Shown here piece by piece: positions 1-7,854 of a stretch of 64,000 nucleotides of DNA. The DNA comes from Thermoflavifilum thermophilum. Lineage in GTDB: Bacteria; Bacteroidota; Bacteroidia; Chitinophagales; Chitinophagaceae. The notes under the pieces were generated by a model. That model did no database searches and was not told the DNA's origin. It saw nothing but the letters and a program-made list of their open reading frames with translations. Location: the NCBI RefSeq assembly GCF_900116565.1, contig NZ_FPCJ01000001.1, forward strand, positions 1-64,000, in the 5' to 3' direction. Position numbers and translations under genes: made by a program. How positions within the stretch are numbered: the first letter of the stretch is position 1; each line of letters opens with the position of its first letter.

Positions 1-1866
1 AATGGTTGCTCCGCTGCCGACACGATGCAGCTGACCGTCCATCCCTTGCCCATCGTCAACCTCGGCCCCGATACCGCCATCTGCCAGGGCGAAAGCCTCA
101 TGCTGGATGCTGGTAATGCCGGCGCCAGCTATCTCTGGAACTCCGGACAAACTTCGCAATCTATTACTGTCAACACCGCCGGACAATACTGGGTAAAAGT
201 CACCAACAGCTTCGGTTGCTCCGCTGCCGACACGATGCAGCTGACCGTCCATCCCCTGCCCATCATCAACCTCGGCCCCGATACCGCCATCTGCCAGGGT
301 GAAAGCCTCACGCTGGATGCTGGCAATGCCGGGGCAAACTATCTGTGGAACACCGGACAAACTTCGCAATCTATTACTGTCAGCAATGCTGGGCAATACT
401 GGGTAAAAGTCACTAACGGCTTCGGCTGCTCCGCTGCCGATACGATGCAACTGACCATCCATCCCCTGCCAGTGATTCAGGTCTCGGGCGACACCGCCAT
501 TTGTCAGGGGTCTTGGATCACCTTATGGGCAAAGGAAAGCCCTCAGTATCAGGAAAACAACCATCAGCCATCCAGGTTCTTGTGGAGTACGGGTGTGCAG
601 AATGACAGCATCCAGGTTCAAGTCAATCAGGATCTGGCTTTTTGGATTCGCGTCACCAACGCCTGGGGATGCAGCCAATCGGATACCATTCACCTGAAAG
701 CGCTCCCCCTGCCCGACCTTCGACTGGCGCACGACACCAGCACCTGCGAGGGTCAATCCATTACCCTCGACGCCGGCAGCAATGGCATTCAATACCGATG
801 GAGTACGGGCGATACCACCCAACGCATCACCCTAAAACCTTCCGAAGCAGAGGATGACAACGTGTATCGTGTAGAGGTCATCAATGCATTCGGCTGCATC
901 GCCACAGATTCTATCCAGCTGCACGTGCACCCCCTGCCCAGGCTAAGTGTGGAAAAGCAAGTGAATATGTGCGAAGGACAACGCATCACCCTGCATGCCA
1001 ACGCTATTTCAGGCGAAAATTATTCCTATCAATGGAATGACCAGTCCCATGCCGATAGCTTGAATGTTTCCACACCAGGCAGCTATTGGGTAATTACTTC
1101 CAATGGCTTCTGTCTGCGGATTGATACCATTCAGGTGAACTTGCTGGCCAATACATTGCCAAAACTAAACCCGGAAGCCACCCTTTGCCCCGATCAACCC
1201 CTGCAGCTCGATGTATCATCTCCCGATGCCATAGCCTATATGTGGAGTACGGGTGCAACCACCCCACGCATTACGGTTGACACACCCGGCCTGTACACAG
1301 TACTGATTAACGGAGCTGTGTGCAATTATACCCGAATAGATACCGTAAAAGTTACCCGTGGATTCCTGCCGACTGTGCAAATCCTGGCCGACGATAGCCT
1401 CATTTGCAGTGGCGATCGGATATTTTTACGTGCCATAGGCGAGCATGCAGAAGGCTACCGCTGGCAAAACGGAAGCTATGGGCCCAGTTTCACCGCCACT
1501 GAACCTGGTTTGTACCGGGTACAGGCTTTCAATGTATGTGGCATTGCATCTGATTCCATTTTGCTGCAACCCGCCGCCAATTGCGTGGGTGATATCATCA
1601 TGCCCAATGCTTTTACTCCCAACAACGACGGGCACAATGATGTATTCAGGCCCAAAGTGCTGCATCAGGTATTCGACTTCGAATTGCGCATCTTCAACCG
1701 CTGGGGGCAACTCCTGTTTGTGACGCACGACTGGACACAGGGATGGGATGGTACCTTCCATGGTGCCCCCTGCGATGCTGGTGGCTATGCCTGGTGGGTG
1801 AAATACCGGGAAACACCCAACGGTCCGGTCTTGTTTAAGAAAGGCGTTCTCACTTTGCTACGATGA
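1..1866 (+). CDS. T9SS type B sorted repeat protein (gliding-motility-associated C-terminal domain), 5' truncated
   Basis: The frame is open from base 1, so this is the C-terminal part (at least 621 residues) of a larger secreted protein. Seen: seven or so Ig/PKD-like beta modules of about 70-80 residues, each with a cysteine pair and the recurring motifs DTAICQGESL, YLWNTGQTSQ and GQYWVKVTN. The last 80 residues carry IIMPNAFTPNNDGHNDVF, FELRIFNRWGQL and a final KKGVLTLLR, which is the CHU_C/gliding-motility-associated domain. In Bacteroidota that domain is the type B signal for export and cell-surface attachment by the type IX secretion system. The role is probably adhesin or surface scaffold, which is inference. 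No catalytic domain is visible in the part present. The next gene begins 186 bp downstream. Confidence 0.9.
   Translation, partial: NGCSAADTMQLTVHPLPIVNLGPDTAICQGESLMLDAGNAGASYLWNSGQTSQSITVNTAGQYWVKVTNSFGCSAADTMQLTVHPLPIINLGPDTAICQGESLTLDAGNAGANYLWNTGQTSQSITVSNAGQYWVKVTNGFGCSAADTMQLTIHPLPVIQVSGDTAICQGSWITLWAKESPQYQENNHQPSRFLWSTGVQNDSIQVQVNQDLAFWIRVTNAWGCSQSDTIHLKALPLPDLRLAHDTSTCEGQSITLDAGSNGIQYRWSTGDTTQRITLKPSEAEDDNVYRVEVINAFGCIATDSIQLHVHPLPRLSVEKQVNMCEGQRITLHANAISGENYSYQWNDQSHADSLNVSTPGSYWVITSNGFCLRIDTIQVNLLANTLPKLNPEATLCPDQPLQLDVSSPDAIAYMWSTGATTPRITVDTPGLYTVLINGAVCNYTRIDTVKVTRGFLPTVQILADDSLICSGDRIFLRAIGEHAEGYRWQNGSYGPSFTATEPGLYRVQAFNVCGIASDSILLQPAANCVGDIIMPNAFTPNNDGHNDVFRPKVLHQVFDFELRIFNRWGQLLFVTHDWTQGWDGTFHGAPCDAGGYAWWVKYRETPNGPVLFKKGVLTLLR
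25..444 (+). repeat. 210-bp in-frame tandem repeats in the adhesin gene
   Basis: Two complete 210-bp (70-codon) units, starting at 25 and 235, are nearly identical at base level. The unit starting at 445 begins the same way, then diverges after about 25 codons. The bases before 25 match the end of the unit, so the array continues upstream of the window. Each unit encodes one Ig-like module. Confidence 0.85.
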
Positions 1867-1965
1867 TCTGGATAGTCCAGCTCCTATTCCTTCCCAATAG
1901 TTTGCCTTTCCCGAACCGGCATCGCTCGTTTACCAATTTGCCTCATTTCACGATTTGCCATCCCG

Positions 1966-1973
1966 TAAATTTG
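1966..1973 (+). promoter_or_regulatory. Candidate -7 box upstream of the 2053 lipoprotein gene
   Basis: TAAATTTG matches the Bacteroidota -7 consensus TAnnTTTG. No TTTG lies at the usual 19-21 bp further upstream. The implied leader would be about 75 nt. Only the -7 half is supported. Confidence 0.35.
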
Positions 1974-2052
1974 CCTATATCAAAACCAACACATCCTGTG
2001 AAAAACCACCGCACATGCAAAAGCGGATTTGTTTCATCACAAAGGATGTGTT

Positions 2053-2457
2053 ATGCAAAAAATAATTACCCTTTTGTTTTTGCTGATTGCCCTGCAGGCT
2101 TGTTCAAAAATAGATGATCATTTTGCTGTACCGCAACAGCCAACCGTACAAACAGAAACCACACCCATCGGTCAGTTTACGGGATATGCACAGGGAAATA
2201 CTGTGCATCTCACGTTTACCTATACCGGCGATTTGTCGCAGGTAGCAGCTTTTCGTATTTATTCAGGGACAGATAGCCATCAGCTGTGCGCCATCGGTGA
2301 ATTGCAGATAACAACCCATAACACGCATTTCGAATTTGTAGATAACAACCCCAAAGGCGATCCAACCTATTATCTGATCGGGATTCTTGGCCAGGATGGA
2401 CAAATCACCTATGCAAATACCATTTTGCCGGTTTCCCTGCATGCTCCACATAGCTGA
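2053..2457 (+). CDS. Small predicted lipoprotein, unknown function
   Basis: Predicted 134-residue lipoprotein. The N-terminus MQKIITLLFLLIALQAC is a signal peptide with a lipobox ending at Cys17. A longer reading from a TTG at 2029 would add eight residues before the hydrophobic core and is less likely. An AAAGGA stretch lies about 7 nt before the chosen ATG. The mature part has beta-strand-like alternation (HLTFTYTGDLSQVAAFRIY, YYLIGILGQDGQ) that suggests a single fibronectin/Ig-like fold, but I do not recognise a named family. It faces a convergent gene whose stop is 2 bp away. Confidence 0.7.
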   Translation: MQKIITLLFLLIALQACSKIDDHFAVPQQPTVQTETTPIGQFTGYAQGNTVHLTFTYTGDLSQVAAFRIYSGTDSHQLCAIGELQITTHNTHFEFVDNNPKGDPTYYLIGILGQDGQITYANTILPVSLHAPHS

Positions 2458-2459
2458 AA

Positions 2460-3059
2460 TCAAGCCACCTGGGCCTGACGGGGAATGATAAAAGCAATTA
2501 CATCTTCCAGCGAAAGATTGGCCATTCCACAGGCTTCCATGATTTCTTCGCGCGATACATTGGCTGCAAATTTTTTTTCTCTGAACCTTTTCATGACTCC
2601 TTTGACTTCCATGCCGGCATATCCTTCCGGTCGCATCAGCGAATAGGCATGAATCAATCCTGAAAGCTCATCAAATACATACAGCATTTTATCCATCTGC
2701 GTAACGGGCATTACACCAAAATGGCGCGGGCCGTGAGAAGCAATGGCATGGATGATTTCCGGATCCTGATGTCGTTTTTCCAGTTCTTCTACAATACGGC
2801 CACAATGTTCATCCGGCCATTTTTCCCAGTCGGCATCGTGCAGCAACCCGGCCATATACCAGCGGTGCTGATCCTGTTCATTCAACTGCAAACGTTCAGC
2901 AGCCCAGCATTTCATCAGATGAGCCACCTGCCGCATATGCAACTGCAAACGCGGATTTTCAACCCATTGCTTCAGCAACTGCATGCCCTCTTCTAACGTC
3001 ATTACCTTTCCGGCATCTTCCGCATGTCCGAATACATTTCTTCCGAGGTTTCTTGACAT
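2460..3059 (-). CDS. HD-domain protein (putative metal-dependent phosphohydrolase)
   Basis: A 199-residue protein with an HD-superfamily core. His near residue 41 (LHMRQVAHLMKCW) is followed by the HD pair in GLLHDADWEKWPDEH, then ASHGPRH, and a late Asp in KMLYVFDELSG. These match the order of metal ligands in small bacterial HD hydrolases acting on nucleotides or phosphoesters. The substrate cannot be told from sequence. The ATG at 3059 is supported by a -7 box about 26 bp upstream. An internal Met (MTLEEGMQLL) about 20 residues in is an alternative start. Convergent with the lipoprotein gene before it. Confidence 0.75.
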   Translation of the reverse strand: MSRNLGRNVFGHAEDAGKVMTLEEGMQLLKQWVENPRLQLHMRQVAHLMKCWAAERLQLNEQDQHRWYMAGLLHDADWEKWPDEHCGRIVEELEKRHQDPEIIHAIASHGPRHFGVMPVTQMDKMLYVFDELSGLIHAYSLMRPEGYAGMEVKGVMKRFREKKFAANVSREEIMEACGMANLSLEDVIAFIIPRQAQVA

Positions 3060-3084
3060 GATACCATTTTTTTAGGATGAAAAT

Positions 3085-3092
3085 CAAAAATA
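3085..3092 (-). promoter_or_regulatory. Candidate -7 box for the HD-domain gene
   Basis: Read on the minus strand the sequence is TATTTTTG, matching TAnnTTTG. It would place transcription start near 3080 and give a leader of about 20 nt. No clear -33 box. Confidence 0.4.
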
Positions 3093-3228
3093 AAATACAA
3101 TCACCGAAAACACGAACCCTGGTTGATCCGACCTTTCAATCCGCCCATGCAGAAAAGCTCCTGTTGCTGGTATATCTTCACAACGTTGGGACAAAATAGT
3201 AAAATGAAATGCAGCCCGATTTTCTACT

Positions 3229-3236
3229 TAGATTTG
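3229..3236 (+). promoter_or_regulatory. Candidate -7 box immediately upstream of the TPR lipoprotein gene
   Basis: TAGATTTG matches TAnnTTTG and ends 5 bp before the ATG at 3242, so the transcript would be nearly leaderless. No -33 box seen. Confidence 0.4.
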
Positions 3237-3241
3237 TGGCC

Positions 3242-4288
3242 ATGATAAAACGAAAAATAAACAACTGCCTTTTTCGCATTATAGTCGTGTTCTGGCTGAT
3301 GCTGGTGGCTGGATTGGGGGAAACAGGCTGTCACCATACAGATGAAAAATATACTGCAGAGGAGCAGGCCATATTGCACCAGGGGAAAGTGGGCCAGATC
3401 ACAGATTCCATTGCTTCTTTCCCTGACAATCCCGAATTATATGCCCATCGTTCCCAGGAACTGGCCAATATCCAGCAATTCAAACTGGCCGGTATGGATA
3501 TCCGGAAGGCTTTGCAACTACGTCCTTTGGAAGCCCAATACAATTTTCAGCTGGGTGAGTTGTATTTTCAACAGGACAGCCTGCAAAAAGCTGTTACATA
3601 CCTGCGCCGCGCAGTGGAGCTCAAAAGCCAGAGCCTGGTATATCAGATGGAATATGCCAATGCGCTTTATCATGCCGGATCGTATTCCGAAGCGCTTCGG
3701 GTACTGGAACGAACAAGCAAAATGTATCCGCCGGTGGCTGAAATTTACGGCTTGCAATCGAGGGTTTATCAGGCCATGGGCGATACAGCTGCTGCTATAG
3801 CTTCGATGCGGGAGGCCATCAAACGTTCGCCCGACAACTATGAAGCCATTATGGCCATGGGTGATTTGCTGGCTGCCACAGGCAATCCGCAATGCCTGAT
3901 CTGGTACCGCCGTGCTGAAAAAATAGATACCACGGCTGCTGAACCCATTTATGCACAAGCTGCATTTTATGAAAAAATGCATCAGCCCGGGCAGGCTATT
4001 TCATTATTGAATCATTGCATCAATGTGGATGCATTTTACACGGATGCCTATTTGTTGCTTGCAAAAATTTATCTGCAGCAACACGCGTTCAATAAAGGGC
4101 TGACCATTCTGAACTTGGCCCAACGCATGGCACCTGCCAATGACCGGGTTTACTTCCTGCGCGGCAGCTGCTGGGAAAAAATGGGTGATACAGCACGTGC
4201 GATGCAGGATTATCGCCGTTCTCTGATATTCAACAAAAAAGCTGAAGATGCCCGGCAGGCTTTGCAACGATTGGGCATACAACCTTAA
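3242..4288 (+). CDS. TPR-repeat lipoprotein
   Basis: Start chosen at 3242, which gives a clean signal peptide (MIKRKINNCLFRIIVVFWLM...) with a lipobox at Cys30 (GETGC). An upstream in-frame start at 3209 would add 11 residues. The 348-residue product consists of about seven tetratricopeptide repeats. Visible units include YAHRSQELANIQQFKLAGMD, YNFQLGELYFQQDSLQKAVT and YFLRGSCWEKMGDTARAMQD, each with the small-residue/Ala pattern of helix-turn-helix TPRs. TPRs mediate protein-protein contacts. A periplasmic or outer-membrane scaffold is likely, but the partner is unknown. It ends 19 bp before rpe and may be co-transcribed with it. Confidence 0.8.
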   Translation: MIKRKINNCLFRIIVVFWLMLVAGLGETGCHHTDEKYTAEEQAILHQGKVGQITDSIASFPDNPELYAHRSQELANIQQFKLAGMDIRKALQLRPLEAQYNFQLGELYFQQDSLQKAVTYLRRAVELKSQSLVYQMEYANALYHAGSYSEALRVLERTSKMYPPVAEIYGLQSRVYQAMGDTAAAIASMREAIKRSPDNYEAIMAMGDLLAATGNPQCLIWYRRAEKIDTTAAEPIYAQAAFYEKMHQPGQAISLLNHCINVDAFYTDAYLLLAKIYLQQHAFNKGLTILNLAQRMAPANDRVYFLRGSCWEKMGDTARAMQDYRRSLIFNKKAEDARQALQRLGIQP

Positions 4289-4307
4289 ACCATTAAAACT
4301 GATTCCT

Positions 4308-4967
4308 TTGGACAGACCCGTTTTGATAGCACCCTCTTTACTCGCAGCCGATTTTCTGCATCTGGCCGAAGCCGTGGAACTGGTCAACCAAAGCGAGGCC
4401 GACTGGCTTCATCTGGATATCATGGATGGCATGTTCGTACCCAACATCAGCTTTGGTATGCCGGTGGTGGAAAGTGTGGCCAGGCTTTGCCACAAGCCTA
4501 TGGATGTACATCTCATGATTGTGCAGCCGGAGAGATATATTGACGTGTTTCACCAGTTGGGTGTGCATCACCTGATCTTGCATTATGAAGCCAGTGTACA
4601 TCTGCATCGTTATGTGGAATACATCCATCAGCTGGGTATGCAGGCCGGTGTAGCTTTAAATCCGCATACACCGGTAAATGTGCTGAAAGATATTGTGCAC
4701 CTGATAGATATTGTGCTGATTATGAGCGTAAATCCGGGATTTGGCGGACAGGCCTTTATTCCCCACAGCCTGCACAAAATCCGCGAAGCAAAGGAATTGA
4801 TTCTCAAAACCGGCTCAGCAGCTAAAATCGAAGTAGATGGAGGCGTAGACTTGCAAAATGCAGCTCAAATTATTCAAGCTGGTGCCGACGTATTGGTGGC
4901 AGGCAGCAACGTGTTTCGGGCTGCTGATCCCGCACGGGCCATTCATCTGTTGAAACATGTTTTGTAA
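4308..4967 (+). CDS. rpe: Ribulose-phosphate 3-epimerase
   Basis: Interconverts D-ribulose 5-phosphate and D-xylulose 5-phosphate in the pentose phosphate pathway; cytosolic TIM barrel. Seen: IAPSLLAADF at the start, DIMDGMFVPNISFG (metal/catalytic Asp near residue 37), MDVHLMI, MSVNPGFGGQAFI near residue 139 and KIEVDGGV for phosphate binding. The 219-residue length fits the family. The best start is TTG at 4308, which gives (M)DRPVLIAPS, 19 bp after the TPR gene stop. A longer frame back to 4248 would overlap that gene and adds non-family residues. Confidence 0.95.
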   Translation: MDRPVLIAPSLLAADFLHLAEAVELVNQSEADWLHLDIMDGMFVPNISFGMPVVESVARLCHKPMDVHLMIVQPERYIDVFHQLGVHHLILHYEASVHLHRYVEYIHQLGMQAGVALNPHTPVNVLKDIVHLIDIVLIMSVNPGFGGQAFIPHSLHKIREAKELILKTGSAAKIEVDGGVDLQNAAQIIQAGADVLVAGSNVFRAADPARAIHLLKHVL

Positions 4968-4981
4968 GTAAACAAGAACCT

Positions 4982-5392
4982 TCAGGAATGAGAAATGTCG
5001 GCAATGCGCTGAATATCTTCTCTCGATAAGGGCTTCACAAGATAACCCGTTACGCTGGGATATTGATGTGCACGCAACCTGTCATGATAATTGATGGATG
5101 ATGTATAAATGAAAATCCGTACAGAAGCAAGTAATCCATCGCGTATTTGCTCAAATGCATCGAGAAATGCCCACCCATCCATCACCGGCATGTTTAAATC
5201 CAGCAGAATTACTTCTGGCAATGCCTCAGGCTCGGTCTCATGTGCCCGGATATAGTCCAACGCTGCCTGCGCCTCATGAAAACTGATTACTTCTTTTACT
5301 ACTTCTGCTTTCTGAAGCATTAACACCGCTATCTGCTGATGAATGGGATCATCGTCAATCAAAAAAATTTTCTTTAATGGATATTGGGCCAT
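4982..5392 (-). CDS. Receiver-only response regulator (CheY-like)
   Basis: A 136-residue stand-alone receiver domain. Seen: the acidic cluster IDDDP at residues 12-16, phospho-acceptor Asp65 in VILLDLNMPVMDGW, Thr/Ser97-98 in FIYTSS, and the conserved Lys120 in YLVKPLS. There is no DNA-binding or enzymatic output domain, so signalling must be by protein contact, for example in a phosphorelay. No histidine kinase is nearby, so its partner is not known from this window. Confidence 0.88.
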   Translation of the reverse strand: MAQYPLKKIFLIDDDPIHQQIAVLMLQKAEVVKEVISFHEAQAALDYIRAHETEPEALPEVILLDLNMPVMDGWAFLDAFEQIRDGLLASVRIFIYTSSINYHDRLRAHQYPSVTGYLVKPLSREDIQRIADISHS

Positions 5393-5572
5393 GCAATTAA
5401 AATCTGATAATGCTTAATACTTTCAAAAGTCCAGCACAAGTATAGACCGAAATTTACAAAAGCTTTACACCTATTTTTTGAACTTTGCAGTAAAATTAGC
5501 GAAAGTAGTCAATTAAGCTACAAACTATCCGATATCTGGTTATATCGCTTACGTATTTTTAAAAAATCTTTT

Positions 5573-5604
5573 TAAATTTGGCTGATTTGGATGTTAAAAA
5601 AGGA
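5573..5604 (+). promoter_or_regulatory. phoH promoter -7 box and ribosome binding site
   Basis: TAAATTTG (5573-5580) matches TAnnTTTG. An AGGAG near 5600-5604 sits about 9 nt before a TTG at 5614. Together they argue that translation starts at the 5614 TTG. The in-frame TTG at 5578 lies inside the promoter box. Confidence 0.6.
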
Positions 5605-5613
5605 GATTCAACT

Positions 5614-6609
5614 TTGACAGAAACAATCATTAACCTCGAAAACATCAACCCCATTGAATTTTTTGGGGTTAACAACGGAAAATTAGATATCCTGAAAAAG
5701 CGTTTCCCTTTATTGAAAATTTTATCACGGGGAACCCAAATCAAGCTCTCAGGCTCACCGGAAGAAATTGCCTTGGCCAGGGAAAAAATCACGCAAGTGG
5801 TTAAATACCTGGAACGCAACGGTCATCTGAGCGATCATTATTTTCAGCAGTTGCTCGATGATGAAGAGGGAGTGGATATTTTCAGTGATCGCAATCCGGA
5901 AGACATTCTGGTGTTTGGTCCCAACGGCCGCATTGTCAAAGCCCGTACACCCAATCAGCGCAAACTGGTGCGCATGGCCGACGAACACGATATTGTGTTT
6001 GCCATTGGTCCGGCCGGTACGGGGAAAACCTATACAGCCGTGGCGCTGGCCGTACGTGCCCTGAAAAACAAGCTGGTCAAAAAAATCATTCTCACTCGCC
6101 CAGCCGTGGAAGCCGGCGAAAGCCTTGGATTTCTGCCAGGCGACCTGAAAGAAAAAGTAGATCCTTATCTGCGCCCACTTTACGATGCGCTGGACGACAT
6201 GATTCCTGCCGATAAGCTGAGCTATTACATGGCTAACCGCATCATTGAAATTGCGCCACTGGCCTATATGCGGGGCCGTACGCTCGACCACTCCTTCATT
6301 ATCCTGGATGAAGCCCAGAATGCTACCGATCTGCAGCTGAAAATGTTTCTCACCCGCATAGGCCCTTCGGCCAAGGCCATCATCACCGGTGATCTCACCC
6401 AGATTGATTTACCCAACAACCAGAAATCAGGCTTACAAAAGGCCATCCGTATCCTGAAACACATTGAAGGTATCGGACACCTGGAATTGAATGAAGAAGA
6501 TGTGGTGCGCCATAGGCTGGTGAAGGCTATCATCCGGGCTTATGAAAACGATCAGGCTCGGCAGGAACAACAATCATCATCCGAAAACAACCGGAAAAGC
6601 CAGTCGTAA
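5614..6609 (+). CDS. phoH: PhoH-like ATPase
   Basis: A 331-residue PhoH family P-loop ATPase, often found near RNA-processing factors such as YbeY and thought to act in RNA metabolism. Its exact role is unsettled. Seen: Walker A GPAGTGKT at about residues 132-139, Walker B FIILDEAQN near 228, and the family signatures RPAVEAGESLGFLPGDLKEK and ITGDLTQIDLP. The N-terminus NLENINPIEFFGVNNGKLD is typical of Bacteroidota PhoH. Start taken as TTG 5614 on promoter and RBS placement. The C-terminal 15 residues are Gln/Ser-rich and look like a disordered tail. Confidence 0.93.
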   Translation: MTETIINLENINPIEFFGVNNGKLDILKKRFPLLKILSRGTQIKLSGSPEEIALAREKITQVVKYLERNGHLSDHYFQQLLDDEEGVDIFSDRNPEDILVFGPNGRIVKARTPNQRKLVRMADEHDIVFAIGPAGTGKTYTAVALAVRALKNKLVKKIILTRPAVEAGESLGFLPGDLKEKVDPYLRPLYDALDDMIPADKLSYYMANRIIEIAPLAYMRGRTLDHSFIILDEAQNATDLQLKMFLTRIGPSAKAIITGDLTQIDLPNNQKSGLQKAIRILKHIEGIGHLELNEEDVVRHRLVKAIIRAYENDQARQEQQSSSENNRKSQS

Positions 6610-6644
6610 CCATGCACGGTTGAATTCCTGTTCAGCGCTTTGTT

Positions 6645-6675
6645 TTTGTGAATTAGGCCTTTCCGTGTATTTTTG
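6645..6675 (+). promoter_or_regulatory. Promoter of the 6691 lipoprotein-ppa pair
   Basis: TTTG at 6645-6648 and TATTTTTG at 6668-6675 are separated by 19 bp, fitting the Bacteroidota -33/-7 arrangement. The start of transcription would fall about 10 nt before the ATG at 6691. Confidence 0.6.
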
Positions 6676-6690
6676 CCCATCCATTTCACC

Positions 6691-7140
6691 ATGAAAGTAT
6701 CGGGTGTAGCATATGTTTATACAGGCGTGCTCTGGCTTATCAGTTTTTGTAGCTGGAGTTGTCACACTCATAAATCCATGACACCAGAAGAAGTTGCCAG
6801 CTCATTTATGTACGCCCTGCAACATGCCCATTATGATTCAGCCAAACATTATGCTACTCAGGATAGTTATGAAATGATTGACTTAGTAGCCAGCATTGCT
6901 GAAAGCACGCCACAAGGCAAAAAAAAGATTCAACAATCTGAAATCGTGGTGCAGAAAGTATTCATACAGGGCGACTCAGGTTATGTGACTTATCTGAATA
7001 ACACAGTTCATACCACAGAAACATTTCCTTTGGTGCTGGAAGCAGGTGAATGGAAAATCCGTTTTGCCCATCAGTTGCCCGTTCCCGATTCCAGCAGTGC
7101 AGAACAAATTCTTCCACCAGCCGACACTTCAAATCCGTGA
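6691..7140 (+). CDS. Predicted lipoprotein with DUF4878-like domain
   Basis: A 149-residue protein with an N-terminal hydrophobic segment and a lipobox-like Cys24 (FCSWSC). The mature part begins MTPEEVASSFMYALQHAHYDSAKHYAT, then shows VQKVFIQGDSGYVTY and a C-terminal LVLEAGEWKIRF. This is the pattern of NTF2-like DUF4878 lipoproteins of Bacteroidota, whose function is unknown. The ATG at 6691 is preferred over a TTG at 6673 that lies within the promoter box. It ends 3 bp before ppa, so the two are probably co-transcribed. Confidence 0.65.
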   Translation: MKVSGVAYVYTGVLWLISFCSWSCHTHKSMTPEEVASSFMYALQHAHYDSAKHYATQDSYEMIDLVASIAESTPQGKKKIQQSEIVVQKVFIQGDSGYVTYLNNTVHTTETFPLVLEAGEWKIRFAHQLPVPDSSSAEQILPPADTSNP

Positions 7141-7143
7141 AAC

Positions 7144-7692
7144 ATGATGGCAGCACATCCCTGGCATGATATTGCAATTGGCGATCAGGCTCCCGAAATT
7201 GTAACCAGTGTAATTGAAATACCCAAAGGTTCACGCGCAAAATATGAACTCGACAAACAAAGCGGCTTGTTGAAACTGGATCGGGTATTGTATTCCTCCG
7301 TATATTACCCGGCCAACTACGGATTCATCGCCCAATCACTTGGTGAAGATCATGATCCGCTCGACATCCTGGTGCTTTCACAAATTGATATGCAGCCATT
7401 GTGTGTGGTGCGGGCAAAAGTGATTGGCGTCATGCAAATGATTGACAATGGCGAGGCCGATGATAAAATTATAGCTGTAGCAGCTGATGATGTAAGCATC
7501 AATCACATTGACGATATCGACCAGCTGCCCGCACATTTCATCAAAGAGCTGCGTCATTTCTTCGAAGAATACAAGGCTTTGGAACATAAAACTGTTGTGG
7601 TGGAAGAATTTCAGAATAAAAATGTGGCCTTCGATGTCATTCGTAAAAGCATAATAAATTATCAGAACACATTTTCATCGTTGCATTCATAA
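7144..7692 (+). CDS. ppa: Inorganic pyrophosphatase (family I)
   Basis: Hydrolyses pyrophosphate to two phosphates, pulling biosynthetic reactions forward; soluble Mg-dependent cytosolic enzyme. Seen: [31 protein letters not shown], and the metal-binding signature [10 protein letters not shown], followed by [14 protein letters not shown]. All are diagnostic of family I, and 182 residues is the normal length. Two adjacent ATGs (7144, 7147) are possible starts. It follows the lipoprotein gene with a 3-bp gap. Confidence 0.95.
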   Translation: MMAAHPWHDIAIGDQAPEIVTSVIEIPKGSRAKYELDKQSGLLKLDRVLYSSVYYPANYGFIAQSLGEDHDPLDILVLSQIDMQPLCVVRAKVIGVMQMIDNGEADDKIIAVAADDVSINHIDDIDQLPAHFIKELRHFFEEYKALEHKTVVVEEFQNKNVAFDVIRKSIINYQNTFSSLHS

Positions 7693-7854
7693 TGCTACCA
7701 ATTTGCTTTAATCATTCGACATGGGCTTCGGATCCGGGTAAATTGCTTATTTTATTGAATGCTCATGTACAGGTTTCAGCAAATTATCATTGAAGACTAC
7801 AAATTCAACCTGTTTATTTTCAATTTTTGTTATCTTCCCGCATAAACGATTCTT

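Noticed and set aside
5578-5613. Upstream TTG start for phoH at 5578
   Set aside because: It lies within the TAnnTTTG promoter box, so it would not be on the mRNA; AGGAG spacing favours the TTG at 5614.
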